A stretch of 64,000 nucleotides of DNA from Engraulis encrasicolus (taxonomy: Eukaryota > Chordata > Actinopteri > Clupeiformes > Engraulidae). Below the pieces are notes generated by a model that made no database searches, was not told the origin of the DNA, and worked only from the letters and a program-made list of their open reading frames with translations. The position numbers and the translations under genes are program-made. The stretch is taken from the NCBI RefSeq assembly GCF_034702125.1, contig NC_085862.1, forward strand, positions 10,692,238 through 10,756,237. The letters run 5' to 3'. Positions 11,007 through 23,530 of this stretch are shown here, in pieces. The number at the start of each line of letters is the position of its first letter. Position 1 is the stretch's first letter.

Positions 11007-12815
11007 AGTGTCATACACAGTTCCTTTGCTCTCTGGATAACCAAAGTCTGTCTTTAAACTTCTAGTCTGTGCAATGAAATGAGATGATTCTAATTTTGAA
11101 AGGGTCCTGCCGCCGTAGCTGGACAAGTTTAGGAGAAGACTGCTTACTGCTTTATACATAAAACTGGTTCATAAAGGAGACCTAGTATGCTCTTTCATAA
11201 CCATCTTTTTTTAAACTGTTTTTGCATACAGCAAATTTGAATCCTTCGGTCTCGGACCAAACGTATATTTGAACATAGAGCTATAGTTCAAGCAAACATA
11301 TAGTTTGATTAGAAAAGCACCTTCAGACTAAGATTTTCACTTATTAGTTGCAATGGAGACACGCATAGCAGTATGAGGCAGTTAAGGCTAGTCACCACCC
11401 TCACCACTGTCAACAATCATTTTTGAGGAATAGATTAGAAATCCCGATATCTAGGCCAGTAAGTCCTTGATCCAGTAGTACAGTATGATGAAACTGGTTT
11501 ATTCTCAGTCTGCAACAAGAAATGCCAAAACCTCAAAGTAAGAGCATTTTTCAGTCACCCCACCCCCTCTCTACACCATCTCTTCCCGAGAGTTTTGGGG
11601 CTGGCTCTGCATTTTCTTATCACTATAATATGACAGTGCTGATTTTTCCTTTTCCATCTTTGTTTTATTGGAAACAGTCAGTGCCAATTCCCTCTCTTAT
11701 TGTTTCAGGCTGGCGAGCTGAAAATAACTCATAAAATAACTCATAAAATCTCTTTACCTTGTAAGCTTATTTAGATCTGTTTTACGGATGGCCACCATTT
11801 TCCAATATAGTATAGACGACAGAGACTATTTGATTCAAACTCAGAATCTGTTCGGAAATGGTGAGAATCTCACTCCGAAGCCTCCAAACTTGTTGGATAT
11901 CTGCTATCAGATTTACAAATTCCAATCATGTCTATGAAGAGGTTCATATAAGAGGCTAATAGAAGAGGTTTAAAAAAACACATACACTTAAAATGACAGG
12001 TGAGCTATTGAAATAGAAAAAACATCTACCTATATTATTATCTTGAACAAAAAAGTCACGTAGCATGCACCTCTTTTTGGAACTGGGCACTGATGTTTTA
12101 CTTGTTACTATGTTTTATCAAATGACCACTATTGTCATTGCTTAAGCTATTTGTTTTCTGTCTGACAATGACGATTGCCACTATTAAGTCTTCATTAAAG
12201 TTCAACTTCTACACTCTACATAACTACGCCCAAAGTGAAACGCATTATTAATTTAGCCTAGATAATTTCTTCATATATTGTATAGAAAAGGAATCAAAAT
12301 TACTGCAAAGACAACCTGTATTACTTGTACAGTTTTACAGCAGTGTTTGCAGTTAATCCGAGTGTGTTGACACCAAAACTCTGTGTACGATAGCCTGCTA
12401 CAAAAATATACAACAATTTTCTTCAGAATGCAGGAGTCTTGTAATATCCACTGCCTTGAATGTCGGAAAGTCACTCACTGTCACGAGATACAGATAGTTA
12501 GTGTCCAATATATTTTCAAACTTAATTGCACATACTTCTGCCTTGATATTGGCTCTAAATCGTTTCAATAACAATGATCCTCCATAGCCGAATGCTTTAG
12601 AGCTTGGTGGTTGCGCACAATCACTTGCTGGTGCATCCTCATGGTCATGTGACTGAAACCCTGCTATTGTGCCAACAAAGCCAAATTATATTTATAAAGC
12701 CAAAGCCACATTATATTTATATATCAAATATTTTAGACACATTTCATTTACGACCAGTGGCTCCAACCAATCAGAAATATGACTTTCTGCCGGACAGAGG
12801 TCTAAACTTTATGGG
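11007..12815. other. No recognisable feature
   Basis: AT-rich sequence. A small direct duplication (GCCACATTATATTTATA type) lies at about 12676-12718. I see no exon, RNA gene or element ends. Confidence 0.5.
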
Positions 12816-13133
12816 CAGTCATGGGTGAGCGGTTAGGGCGTCAGACTTGCATCCCAGAGGTTGCCGGTTTGACTCCCGACCCACCAGGTTGGTGGGGGGA
12901 GTAATCAACCAGTGCTCTCCCCCATCCTCCTCCATGACTGAGGTACCCTGAGCATGGTACGGTCCCACCGCACTGCTCCCCATGGGGCGCCACTGAGGGC
13001 TGCCCCCTTGCACGGGTGAGGCATAAATGCAATTTCGTTGTGTGCAGTGTGCAGTGTTCACTTGTGTGCTGTGAAGTGCTGTGTCACAATGACAATGGGA
13101 GTTGGAGTTTCCCAATGGGCTTTCACTTTTCAC
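12816..13133 (+). mobile_element. tRNA-derived SINE
   Basis: The 5' head resembles a tRNA promoter: an A box at about 12822-12837 (TGGGTGAGCGGTTAGG) and a B box at 12866-12876 (GGTTTGACTCC). A non-tRNA body follows, ending with a GTGCAGTGTGCAGTG-rich segment and CAATGACAATGGGAGTTGG. Such elements are transcribed by RNA polymerase III and copied by a LINE reverse transcriptase. Ends and target duplication are not sharply visible, so the limits are approximate. Confidence 0.75.
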
Positions 13134-15179
13134 TTCTTTCACTAAGCTAAAAAGTGCAATTTTAACAAGAACATAAGGGAGTTGCATTTGGAGAGTGTGT
13201 ATTTTTCAGCTTTGATAGTTGAGCCTGGACAGGTTCTGGAATGATTTTTGTCTGATGTATTATGTTTAGCACAGCTCGATACTGTATCTGGTTTCCTAGC
13301 GTCAGATTCTTAGAATTGAGCGCCTTAAATTAAACAAATTGTCATCAGTTGTGAGAACCTGCCTCCTCACAGATCACTGCACAGAGGCTCCTCTCATTAA
13401 ACCAGCCCTTATAATGAAATATTAATGCAGCACCACCCTTAGTCTAGAACTGGGTTGAGGTCTTACTATATGTGTGTTGTGAAAAAACGGCTTCTATTCC
13501 ATCATTAATTTATAGCTTCATGTTTGAGGCTAAGCTTTTAGTGCACGTCTGCCTGGGTTTTTCCCAAACCTTTCTTCCTCCACCACATACTTTACAGGTT
13601 GATTTCCCCACCCCCCTCTACTGCAGTAATGTACTGTATAAGTATAGCTTAGATAGTGTAAGCTTCAATGTTCCACACAAATAATGCTAGATTTATTATT
13701 TTGTGTTTGACACTAAGAAATCTAACAATCGGAAAGCAATTGGACAGTTTGGAAAATGACACCAATTTGACCTCGCTTACCTGGGGATAAAGACATGACA
13801 ATCCACGTAGCATCATAAATCACTGCCATAGAGAGTGATATTTTAATTGAAATAGTTGTAAACAGGCTGTCCACATTGGTCACGTTAAAATATGCATGAT
13901 GTTCAGCACATTGGTGTTTGTGAGCAGACGACAACACCCCCCCCCCCCCCCTCTCTAAACCATCAACAAATCAACTGGCATCTTGATGAGCACTAACCAA
14001 TAGACATACGGTACTTTTGTGTGTTAGTTAATGGTTTTCTTTCTCCTGTCTGGCAGCTTGATGACTGTAGCTGGCTGATGTTAGTGCTGTAAATTTGTGT
14101 TAGTTAAGTGGCTTTGACTGCAGAGCTTCATAAAATGTTTATTGTACCCCGAGGATCAAGTACTGTCAGGAAGTACAGTCGTGCTCTTCCTTATTCATGT
14201 GTTGTTCTTGGATGCATAAATCAGACGCTCTGCCTGGCTTGAGTCGCTCCAGCTGAAAATAACTGGGGTGGCGTCACTGCAGGTCTTGTCAGACGGAGCT
14301 GATGGCCTTGGAACAGAGAATGCAGGTCAGCACTCAAGATTCTAGAGCACAGAAAGATAAAGTAGATCTGTGACTCAATGGGTCACACCATTGGGACATC
14401 TGAGCCATGTGTAATATTTGATTAAAGCATATATATGTATTATTATAAAAATAATAATGTTTAGAGTGCAAGGTCACCATACAGCATGGTCTCAAAACAC
14501 AATAATTATATAAATAATAAATATAATAAAATAATTTAATAAGTAGTAAATATAATAAACTGCAAACATTTTAAGTGTGCTTAAAAATAAAAGAAATTGA
14601 AAATTATATTATAACAGCAGATTGTAAAGAAATATTTAGAAACTACATATTATATTTATAAACAACTAACAATTAGACCACAATGCAACATTAATGCCAT
14701 TTTAGTAAGCCCTCCATAACATTCCACCAGATATCCTTTTATTTTGAACGTTCTGCTTCTGTACTTTGACTGTTCTAAACCAGTCTAGAGTATACTAAAA
14801 TGGCATCTCTTTTCTAATGTGTTTTCTTATCCATCTTATCTATGGAGTTTTTGGTTAGCATTGACAGCAGCGGTGGAAACACCTTTTATAGCAATCGTGG
14901 CGATAAGGTGGTCTATAAGAAGGGCATGGAAAAAACGTGTCTGTCTTCTGTCTCCTAGCTGCTCAGCACTGTCTGGGTTTGACCCCTGACCTTAGCACGA
15001 CATTGTGATAAATCTCACTAAGGGGTCAACCATTAGGGTCTGTCACTTATTCTTAAAAGAAGTGTTCATGCAGCCATGGAATCAGTGCTCTTAAATGTTT
15101 GGTCCTTCAAAACAAAACAAAAGAGATCGTAGCTCTAGTCCAGCCAGTTAGAAATCTAGCGTGAACACATTTCATATTT
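13134..15179. other. Unannotated stretch, with poly-C and AT-rich runs
   Basis: A run of about 18 C lies at 13937-13954, and a very AT-rich stretch with ATAATAAATA repeats at about 14430-14680. Otherwise I see no exon, element ends or RNA gene. Confidence 0.5.
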
Positions 15180-15452
15180 GGGGGAGGGGGGCTTTTTGCC
15201 TTTATTTGACAGGACAGTGAAGGTAATGGCAGGAAGCAAGTGGGGAGAGAGAGTCGTCAAAGGACCTGGGGTGAGTTTCTCAAAGGAGAAGTTGTTAGCC
15301 TGTTAGCAACTTCGGTAGTTGCCAATGGGAAAATGCATTGAAAACAGCTAAGTAGCTAATGTAGTAACCAACTTTGGTTCTGAGAAACTCACCCCTGGGC
15401 TGGATGGAATTGAACCCGGGTCGGCTGCATAGTAGACGAGTTCCCTATAGAA
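15180..15452 (-). mobile_element. tRNA-derived SINE, split by a MITE
   Basis: Read on the minus strand it shares its layout with the SINE at 53759-53927: a tRNA-like head with B box GGTTCAATTCC (complement at 15406-15416), then TCTCTCTCCCCACTT, then CTTCACTGTCCTGTCAAATA. The head looks truncated at about 15452. The body is interrupted by the 124-bp element at 15270-15393. Confidence 0.75.
15270..15393. mobile_element. MITE (124 bp) inserted in a SINE
   Basis: Perfect 13-bp inverted termini GGTGAGTTTCTCA are flanked by the 5-bp direct repeat cctgg (15265-15269 and 15394-15398). If the termini are read as GGGTGAGT the duplication becomes the 3-bp CTG, so the superfamily is ambiguous (3 bp would suit Harbinger). 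Removing the insert restores SINE sequence that matches the other copy in this window. Confidence 0.85.
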
Positions 15453-16264
15453 TTCCCATTGTGGCATAAATTCATGGCAGGGAAGCTGGTAAATATGATG
15501 TCTTGCCTGGGATAAATGTCAATCAACACAACAGATATTTCACTTTCTTTATGATGACCATTCATAATGATTATTGTGTGTATGGTGTTTAATTCCTGCA
15601 AAACTCTAGAATGGCAAAAAAAATAATTATTTAAAAAAATTCATCAAAATTTAACATTGTCACCAATTTTTATTCTTCTGAGTTTTAAGTCGATTCTGTC
15701 AAATGATGTGAAAGGATGCCATGCCTATGGCGTTTCCACACAGTGATTTTTCAACTGGACTGTGTGTGTGTGTGTGAAATATTCCCTCAGTCTCAAGTGT
15801 CCAATTTCTGCCTTCTTGCATCTTCCCGTCTCGCCTGGGCCCCTTCTCTTACCTCTGACCCTTGGCCAAGGGCACACTATTGGGCTTCCTCCTCAGGGAA
15901 CAGTGGGAAAGTAACAGCTCCATAATGGTATTGCAATCCAATGCTGGAGGGATGCTCTTTTAATTTTAATACTCTATTGTATTTTTTTTTGTATTACACT
16001 TTTTATGGTGTGGTGTGGTGTTTTTACAACGTGGTCATTTTGTTGGGCGAGTGGGTGGCAAATCCATGTTGTCTGTTTGCCTGTTGCGTTCTGTATACTC
16101 ATTTATGTTTTCTTCCATTGTTGTCACTCTGCTCACCTTCGTCCTCCCAGTTATCTCCAAGAAGCTCGTCTCGTTGCAGCTCTTTTCTTTGGGAGCCGCT
16201 GTGCAGAGGTCATGCTCAGTATTTGAGAAGCTGAAAGTTAATATGACGCTGATGATGGCTAATG

Positions 16265-16266
<2 letters not shown>
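15453..16266. other. No recognisable feature
   Basis: AT-rich sequence with a short TG run near 15763-15775. I see no splice-flanked open frame and no element ends. Confidence 0.45.
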
Positions 16267-16339
<73 letters not shown>

Positions 16340-16365
16340 TGTGTCTGTGTCTGTGTCTGTGTGTG
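16267..16365 (+). repeat. (TG)n and (TGTGTC)n microsatellite
   Basis: Nearly pure TG for about 70 bp, then four TGTGTC units. Open frames across it are repeat artefacts. Confidence 0.97.
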
Positions 16366-16599
16366 AATCCACTCCCCCTCATGACCATGTTGCTCGCTCC
16401 CTCCTGAGAGCAGTGAACAAAGCTGCATCAGCGAGGAGATGGAGGGGGATACAAAACCCATTTTTCTAGCCGTCAGATTTTCCTTTATAGATGCAATGAA
16501 AATATTAACACAGTGAGTGATGAATTAAAAATGAGACATACCGTTGTAATAGGAGAGTTGTAGGGAAGATAAGAAAACATTGAGTTACAGTAAAGCTGG

Positions 16600-16760
16600 A
16601 CCGTTTGATTCAGATTCTCTCAGTCTGCCTTAGAGTGCGACTTCCCCTTTTCAAATGCAGCTCCTCAATAATTAATTACATCGCCCACAGATCAGTAGTT
16701 GCGTGATTTATTCATCATAACGCAAGGCGTGGATGACTCATTGTTTAGTTTATAGTACTG
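16600..16760. promoter_or_regulatory. Candidate conserved non-coding block upstream of mast3
   Basis: The composition is balanced and complex, with a homeodomain-like AATAATTAATTACAT and an AP-1-like TGACTCA (ATGACTCATTG). It lies about 2.6 kb upstream of the mast3 start codon. This is inferred from texture only; cross-species alignment would decide. Confidence 0.25.
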
Positions 16761-17029
16761 TATGCATTTCAGTGTATGGTACTGTTTGTATCGGAGGCAA
16801 TATGTGTACATTGCAGTCAGTATGTCTTTGTGTAGGCATTGAAAGGGGGAAGTGTCTGGTGTGTTTGTGCATGTGTTTGGAGCAGGCTGTGCCTGTTTGA
16901 TTTGCCGGCTCCGTCATTCTTATTTTCATGTTAAGAGACAGAAGCAGGGGCTATGGCAGCTCTTATACAGACGTAGAGATGGTGTGGTGCGCTGTGACAA
17001 AACAAGAGGTGGAGTCTTGCAGCCCTCCC

Positions 17030-17115
17030 ATTCATTTTATGCAAATGAAGAGGCTCCTGCTGGCACCCGATTGGCCAAAGTGTTCCAGAGCCATGCTATT
17101 GGAGAGTGCCGTGTT
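17030..17115 (+). promoter_or_regulatory. Candidate mast3 promoter: octamer and two inverted CCAAT boxes
   Basis: The sequence holds an octamer motif ATGCAAAT at 17039-17046, then GATTGGCC (about 17070) and CTATTGGAG (about 17097), both inverted CCAAT boxes. A GT repeat (17125-17151) and a GA-rich tract follow. The position, 2.2 kb upstream of the start codon and just ahead of leader-like sequence, fits a TATA-less promoter. This is inference from motif clustering. Confidence 0.35.
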
Positions 17116-17124
17116 GATCTTTGC

Positions 17125-17151
17125 CGTGTGTGTGTGTGTGTGTGTGTGTGT
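17125..17151 (+). repeat. (GT)n microsatellite
   Basis: Short pure GT run between the candidate promoter motifs and the GA-rich leader region. Confidence 0.9.
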
Positions 17152-17179
17152 GCCGAGAAGGCGCCTACACTTGTGAATA

Positions 17180-19284
17180 TGAGGGAGGAGAATGTAGGCA
17201 TGTGAGGCGCAGATAAAGAGAGGGAGAGAGAGAAGGGGGGAGAACGAACAAGTCTCAGCGCATAGCTTAGGCTCAAAATACCACACAAGCCAAACACCTC
17301 CCACCGAAATCTCTGGTCTCTTGAGCCCGACAAGAAGAGCAAGTCACAGTGGAAAGAGGGGAGACCGAGAAGGCAGCATCAGCAGAGCACAAGAGAAGGA
17401 GGTGCCTTTTGCATCCAAGTCATAAACACGGACAGTTGCTCGATATTCCACGAGCAGATGAAGAGCAGGGGGTGAGTGCCACTCCAGCCACACGCTTTCT
17501 GCTCCTCCCTGCATGTGTGTGGGTATCCTTTTGTGTTCCTCACAAACTTGGGCTTGGAGGCTACAATTGCAGTTGGCTGATGCATCAAAGGAGCCAAAAG
17601 CTGGACTGAGGAGAGCAGAGGATCGCCAAACTGGAGGAAAGATGGACTAAGATGGAGTTCATTTATTCTGCACCTGCTTGTGTGTGTGCAGAGTGTGCAC
17701 CACTGTGGTGTTGAGAACGTGGCCCGCATGATCTGCTCCCTGGGCTAGTCGTTGGCTCTGATCCTTACTCTGCACGCACAGTATGGAAGGAATCTGCCCA
17801 TTCTGGTCTGAGCACGGCTGTGGACTTGGCTCTGGGCTTTGACACAGGGTTGTTACTCGTTCCATAGCTCACTCAGCTCAGAGGACTGAACACTTGAGAC
17901 CTAGACTTACGCTCATGGAGAAGCCTCAAGTGCTGAGAGACATTTAATTGAAAACAACCTGCAGGCAACGACATTGCAAAAAAATAACTTTTTCAACAAT
18001 AAAAAGAAATATTGCGTAAGGAAAGTGTGACTAATTTGGATTTTGTGATTGAGTTTTAGAAGACTGGATGAACCAATATGGAAACGCTGCTGGTTGTGTC
18101 TCAAATTGGCTCCACAGATTTTTACCGGTAATTGTATTCAATAAAGGGGCTGTTTGTCAGGGCACTACATCTCACATCCAGCAAATCCCCTGGAGGCCGT
18201 CATTGCCATCATTAATGCATACTGTGCTGCGTGTGACTTATGCAAGCAGCAAGGCTTTGCATTTAAGGCAGCCGTTAGAGCGCGCGACAAGGATGGACCG
18301 AGTGACTGGCAGCCTGCCTATCGTCTTCCAGAGCTGATTACGGGGCTGGCCGCTTGGAAAGGAAGAGTGTTGATAAAAGCTTGCGGAACTGGTGGGTGGG
18401 GGTTACGTGTGCCTGTGTTCTGAATGGATGAATGAGGTGAGCTGAGTTTTTTTTTTTCCTGGAGGAAGGGGAGGGCAAGCTCAGGGACACACATGTGTAC
18501 CAAACGGATCCTCATCAGCACAGAGACGAGAGGAGTGAGAGGAGGCAACAACACAGACAGGCGGTAGAGCCAAAGGGCCAGGATCTCTTGCTTAAGATAT
18601 TGGGATAGTAAAAGCAGAGTGGACCGACAACAAGACAGCTTTTCATCCAAATCACCCAGCTGTGTTTCTCTAGTGCATGCTGTGTCTGCTGTTGAGAAGA
18701 ACGTAATCCTTCATTCCTTATCAAACATTTTTTTTAATCTTTGGAAGTCTTACACCAAAGAAGCAAACTGGATAAAATTCTTTCTGGAGAGAAGGAAGCC
18801 TTTTTGGACATTTGTGATGGTTTAAGTAACTTCCATCGTGGTGTTTTGGCCGACCATCAACAAGTAAACCACAAAAAGACGTTATTTGCAGCACTCTATT
18901 ATGTGGTGTGAAATGTGCCTACTTTGATACAGGCTGCTAGCCCACATAGCAAACTTATAACTAAGAGCCTGGAACATGTTTGGAAACCACCTGGTTCCAT
19001 TCTGTATGCATGAGCCAGCAGTTGGGGGGAGCTCGCCGTCACATCGACTCACCCAATAGATCACATTTGGGACTGTGGATACACCAGCTCTTTAGGTACC
19101 TTCTGACCGTTCATGGCCGCACCGTATGTAGCCAGCGACTACCACTTCTGTGGGTGAGCGGACCAGTGCCTGCGTCGGTCGGTGCGTCCTTACTCACAGC
19201 CAGAGGGGCTGCGTTTGTCCTCCGGAGAGGTGGTCCAGCCTAACTGTCGTTGAGCCAAACTTAAGAAAGAGACAAGGAGCGATC
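17180..19284 (+). other. Probable 5' leader region of mast3
   Basis: Complex, CpG-containing sequence leads without repeats into the start codon at 19285. It opens with a GA-rich tract (17210-17400). Candidate splice signals are a donor-like GGGTGAGT near 17470 and an acceptor-like CAGCTCTTTAG ending at about 19095, so the leader may be one long exon or two. The block at 18120-18400 (ATTAATGCATACTG, TTTGCATTTAAGG) looks like conserved non-coding or leader sequence. No transcript evidence is available here. Confidence 0.4.
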
Positions 19285-19323
19285 ATGGACGACTCCAGCA
19301 TCTTACGGAGAAGAGGCCTTCAG
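19285..19323 (+). CDS. mast3: mast3 exon 1a (start exon), microtubule-associated Ser/Thr kinase
   Basis: Encodes MDDSSILRRRGLQ and ends in a consensus donor, CAG|GTAAGG, phase 0. The context of the ATG is strong (A at -3, G at +4). It joins in frame to the exon at 43312-43343, giving ...RRRGLQ-KELSLPRRGS, which matches my recollection of the N-terminus of human MAST3 (MDESSLLRRRGLQ then KELSLPRRG). MAST kinases are AGC-type kinases with a DUF1908 region, kinase domain and PDZ domain, acting at the cytoskeleton and in neurons. None of those domains is in this window, so this is only the 5' end. The intron that follows is 23,988 bp. The arginine-rich start is the family's usual basic N-terminus. 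Paralog choice (mast3 over mast2 or mast4) rests on this exon. Confidence 0.85.
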
Positions 19324-20755
19324 GTAAGGCCCAATGTGAAATAACATGTACTGTGGAGCAAGTAGTTTTAGGAGGTTGTTACAGGTGAACCTAATAAGTG
19401 AGTTTTTGATATGTGTCAAGACGTGCGTGTGTTGTGTATACATGTAACATAAATGAATGTGCAACATAGAATTAAGTCATTCACACGTTTCCCATTTTGT
19501 TTCCTGAATAACTGTTTCGACTGTTACCTTAAGTTGTATGCGTCTTGTATGCAGTCATCATTCAACAAGGGGAACATAGACCTGGGGCAGATTGTTGTTT
19601 TGTTGGTGATTAACAATATGATGGCACAATATTCTCTAATGCGACAAATGCATAATATTTTCTTCAGCACCTGGAATATGTTTAAATACAGTTTCTGTTT
19701 TAAATCATTAACACAGGAGTGGGGAAAATACAAAGTTGAGCAGGTTCAAAATACTGATTTGTGCTTGCAAAGATAAGCTTCTTGGAGGTTGGAAGTTGGA
19801 ACCATTGGCCTGATGTACTTGAATTTGCCTGTGATGGAGAAGGTGAGCTATTCATGTGCTGGTAGCATCTCCAGATCAGGCTTTAGTGTATACTGTGCCA
19901 ATTTCTGTCCACTGCCCAGTGACTGTGACAGAAAAGTGGAACACCTGGATTTCAGTAAAGTCAGCAAAGACCTTTTTGGTACTTTCAAACTGATCATAAT
20001 TAGTACAGGTCCTCAGGCAGGTGCATTAGTTTAGTTGTTACATCACCTGCTTTTAAAGGGAGTCAAGTAGAGAAACACCGGGGTTTGTTGGCTGTCTGTT
20101 TGCCTTCCTTCTGCTGTGGTGACAAGTCATGCCTTTCAGCTGTTGCACGTGGTTACCTAATGGCATCAGTCATTGTGATCACAGTGTGAAAACGATAAAA
20201 ATCTCTGGTGATTTACAGCTGCTCTAGTCTGCTCCTATACCTGACTGTCCCTGATATTTAAGACTGTACAGTACGTTTATATAATGTCTTAGCCCAAGGG
20301 GATCGCGACCGGCAAAGGAATTCAGTACTCGATGTTCAAAATCAGACCCACAAAAGCTGTTTGTACAATGCGTTCATACTCGTGTGACTAGTATTGCAAT
20401 GCAAGAACATTGAATGTCTGTTTTTCTTTTTCGAAGTGTGTGTGTGTGTACGTGTGTGTGTGTGTGTGCGTGCGCTTGCTTTTTCTAATTGTGGATACTT
20501 TCTTGAAACCAATACTAGCTGTCCTCACTACAGGTCATGGAGTGCTTCTGTTCCAGAACTTTTCTCTTGCTTGCACTCCTTCCCCTCTCCCCTTTCTCCC
20601 CCTCTCTAGGTTAATTTATTCATGATGTTGAACTTGGATTTTTTTTTCGCACACCTCAGCTGGCAGGTGCGTCGGAGATGGCCCATGGGTCACTCAGCAG
20701 ACAATTTGAGAAAACTCCCGCACACTGACCATTTAGCTGTTTTTCCTCTCATCAT
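19324..20755 (+). other. Start of mast3 intron 1
   Basis: Intronic sequence after the GTAAGG donor. A short GT/CG repeat lies at about 20437-20471. I see no exon or element ends. Confidence 0.7.
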
Positions 20756-20783
20756 GTGATGTAGGTCTAGGACCGAAACGTTG
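20756..20783 (+). ncRNA. Hammerhead-ribozyme-like core, probable Penelope-type retroelement relic
   Basis: The segment reads TGATG, then a perfect 4-bp stem GGTC-TAG-GACC, then CGAAAC and GTTG. This resembles the hammerhead core (CUGAUGA, stem II, GAAA). Penelope-like elements are known to carry short hammerhead motifs. Here the first conserved C is a G and the last A of CUGAUGA is a T, so it is probably inactive. No reverse transcriptase remains beside it. The family assignment is an inference. Confidence 0.4.
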
Positions 20784-23530
20784 TGTTTTTTAAAATTGTC
20801 TGCTAATTTATTTATAATGCCAATCTAAACTGGGAGTTATGTATAAGGGAATGAATTTGTCGATGAATGGACTTCTCTGTGAGTATGTACAGTATGTTGG
20901 TCTGCCTCTGTGAGCTAGTTGGTGCCTCACACATCCGATAGTCTGCCACCAGTGTACAGGGGGACAGGGATAAGTTATTGCTGAGCTGGGCTGCTTGTGT
21001 TGTGTCTGGCCAGTGGACTGTGAACCAGGACAGGGGCTTTGTTTCAGCAAATCCTCCAGCAGGGCTTCGTGCCCAAGCCCTGGGGCTCTCCTAGCGTTTG
21101 GGGGAGGGTGGACCATCACGGTAGTCAGCCCTTCCCCTGCCAAACCAATAGACCTGACCTGACTCATCCCACTCTCCGCAGACACCACCACCATGCCTCA
21201 TTTTAATGGCCACTCAAGTGATGATGCTCTTTGAGTCGTTTTCAATGGTTGCACAGAAGCGTATATTGAGTAATGGGGCCCTGATGAATAGGTTTTTTAA
21301 GGTGCAATGTGCTGGGCATGGTGTAGTTAATGTAACTTAAGTGGTTCTTGCAGTCCGTCATTTGGGAAATTGAGCTAATGTCTAGTCTGCACGCTCCCCA
21401 CATAAAACCATCAAGCTTGTTTTTATTGGTAAAGGTTAAAGAGCAAGATAAGCGTGGGGAGGGGGTGTCGGTGAATGGGGTTGGCATCAGCCGGCGAGCT
21501 TGGTTTTGGAGGTGGGTGGGCTGTGGACTAAATCTTGCTAATGCTTTTTGAGTGGCCTTAGGGGACAGTACTGTTAAATGCCTATTTGTCAGTGTCAGAT
21601 ATTTTGCCCCAGTGACCCATGAGAAGAAAGGAGTGGTTGTAACAGGCAAGCATAAAAACACCAAGAGACCACATTTAAGTTCCGAAGCCTTGGTGTGACA
21701 GACATTCCACTTTGAGAAGTGGAATCAGATCATTGTTGATGTAGATATTTGCATTGTTTTCTATAGTGTTTGTCTATTAATTCAGCTTTGCTTCTAATGC
21801 ACTGGTTATTACTGCTCATAAGACTTAATATCTGCAAAATGTTAAATAATCAGTATGGTAAAATACAAGCAGGTTGCAGGTTGATTTTTCTCTCTGGTGA
21901 AATAGCCTATAATATAGACCTAATTAGCACTGTTAGAGGGCTCTCTTGCTCAATATAGTTTCTGCTGGCCATAGACCTCTCATTGGTAGCGGGTAATATT
22001 TCCCTTTTTTGCCACTCATCTGTCTGCATGACCTGATAGTGTTACATCAACCAGACACAAAGATCCTACGCCATTGTTCGTTTTGTAGCAATTGTTTTGA
22101 TAGTGTTTCATGTTTCCCGTAGTGACAGTTAATACCCCTGACTCTGCTTTTGAGTCAGCGTCATTTGAACTCGGTTGCTACTTCGACTCTGGGTCACAGA
22201 AAGCAGAGGGGGGCCCCCTGGGGTCTCTTGTTCTGGTGACACTTCATTTTCAGCGACTGTGGAAGAAAATATAGCTGATGACTGTCAAACTGTCGGCGTA
22301 AGACACACATCGCCTGTGCTGAAGACCTCCCATCTTGTGTATGTATGCCTCATGCTTCTGTTTTTCTTTGTTTGCACTACTCGAAACCATCTTCTTGTTT
22401 CTTTGAATGTGTGTGAGAAAGAGACGGAGGGTAAGGGGTAGCATTTTTTGTGTGCCATGGATTTGAGGGACAGAGAGACAGTGACAACAGAGAGAAGCTG
22501 GTGTGACACAGACACTAGCCTTTGGCAAGACCTCCAACTCTTCCAAAGCAACGTGTGTTGTGAAATTGCCCTCCTGCTTCACTGATCACAGGAGATGAGG
22601 AAGGGGGATGAAGTGGGAGACTGTAAATAGCTGGAACCTGCAGGGGAAATGAACGAACGAACGAAAAGAGGAACACAAGCATTGAGGGGTAAAAGATGTT
22701 TCTCTGCAAGGCTGAGAGGCTGCAACAGACACCCATGGCACTCATGTAAAGATAACTAATGTAGCTTGTCTTTGGTGATCCTAATTAACAGATTATGTAT
22801 CCTAAAAAAATGGCAATGTAGCTGCACAAGTGTTCAAGCTTTGATTCTTTGTCTCTGTGTAGATGGGCATTGTGCCATGTTGCATTGTCTTTTTTGTAAA
22901 TGAAGTCATGTCTAAAATAATAAATATTCATTGGATGTACAGTAAGTTGGTCATCATGCTTTGTGGAGATGACATTGGCTGATAAGATACACCTTCTCAT
23001 TGCCAAGGAGAACCCCCGGGGTCGCAGTGTGAGGGAGGTCTAACCCCCACTGCATTTTGTTATAGTGGCTAACCAAGCATGCATTTAATCTAGGAGGAGG
23101 GGAGGGGAGTATTGATGACCCTGAGGGCATGAGGAACATTGGACTGCTCAGCCCCCTTCACCGCGCCACATCTCTGGTTGACTTTCGGGTTGCCCGTCTG
23201 TCTGTTTGGTTCTGCCTGTCCATAATCTAATAAAAAATGTTCTGTGGTACGGTGTAATGTTCTGTAGTACGGTATGTTTCTGTGAAATTCTGGACAGAAT
23301 TAACCCCCATCGGTCATGCCTGGTCGGGTTCAGACACATGTTAAGACGCATGAGTATATTTGAACGAGAGCAAGCCAAGGCATTATGGAAAAAAGGAACA
23401 AGAGAATAGCCCCTCGCAATAAGCCTCCTGTACTGAGGGATTAGACATTGACCAGACCAGTTACAGGGGCTGAGTCGTTCTGAAGCTGTACCGGTACTCT
23501 GGTCAGTCTTCGCACCAGAGCGTGGTGGTA
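20784..23530 (+). other. mast3 intron 1, unannotated
   Basis: No element ends or microsatellites of note. A short GAAC/GAAC run (AACGAACGAACGAA) lies at about 22649-22664. The sequence just before 23531 has an open frame continuous with candidate exon 1c back to a stop at about 23471. Confidence 0.5.

Noticed and set aside
18154..18423. 89-codon open frame in the leader region
   Set aside because: No splice or start evidence and no recognised domain; the sequence is better read as leader or conserved non-coding DNA.
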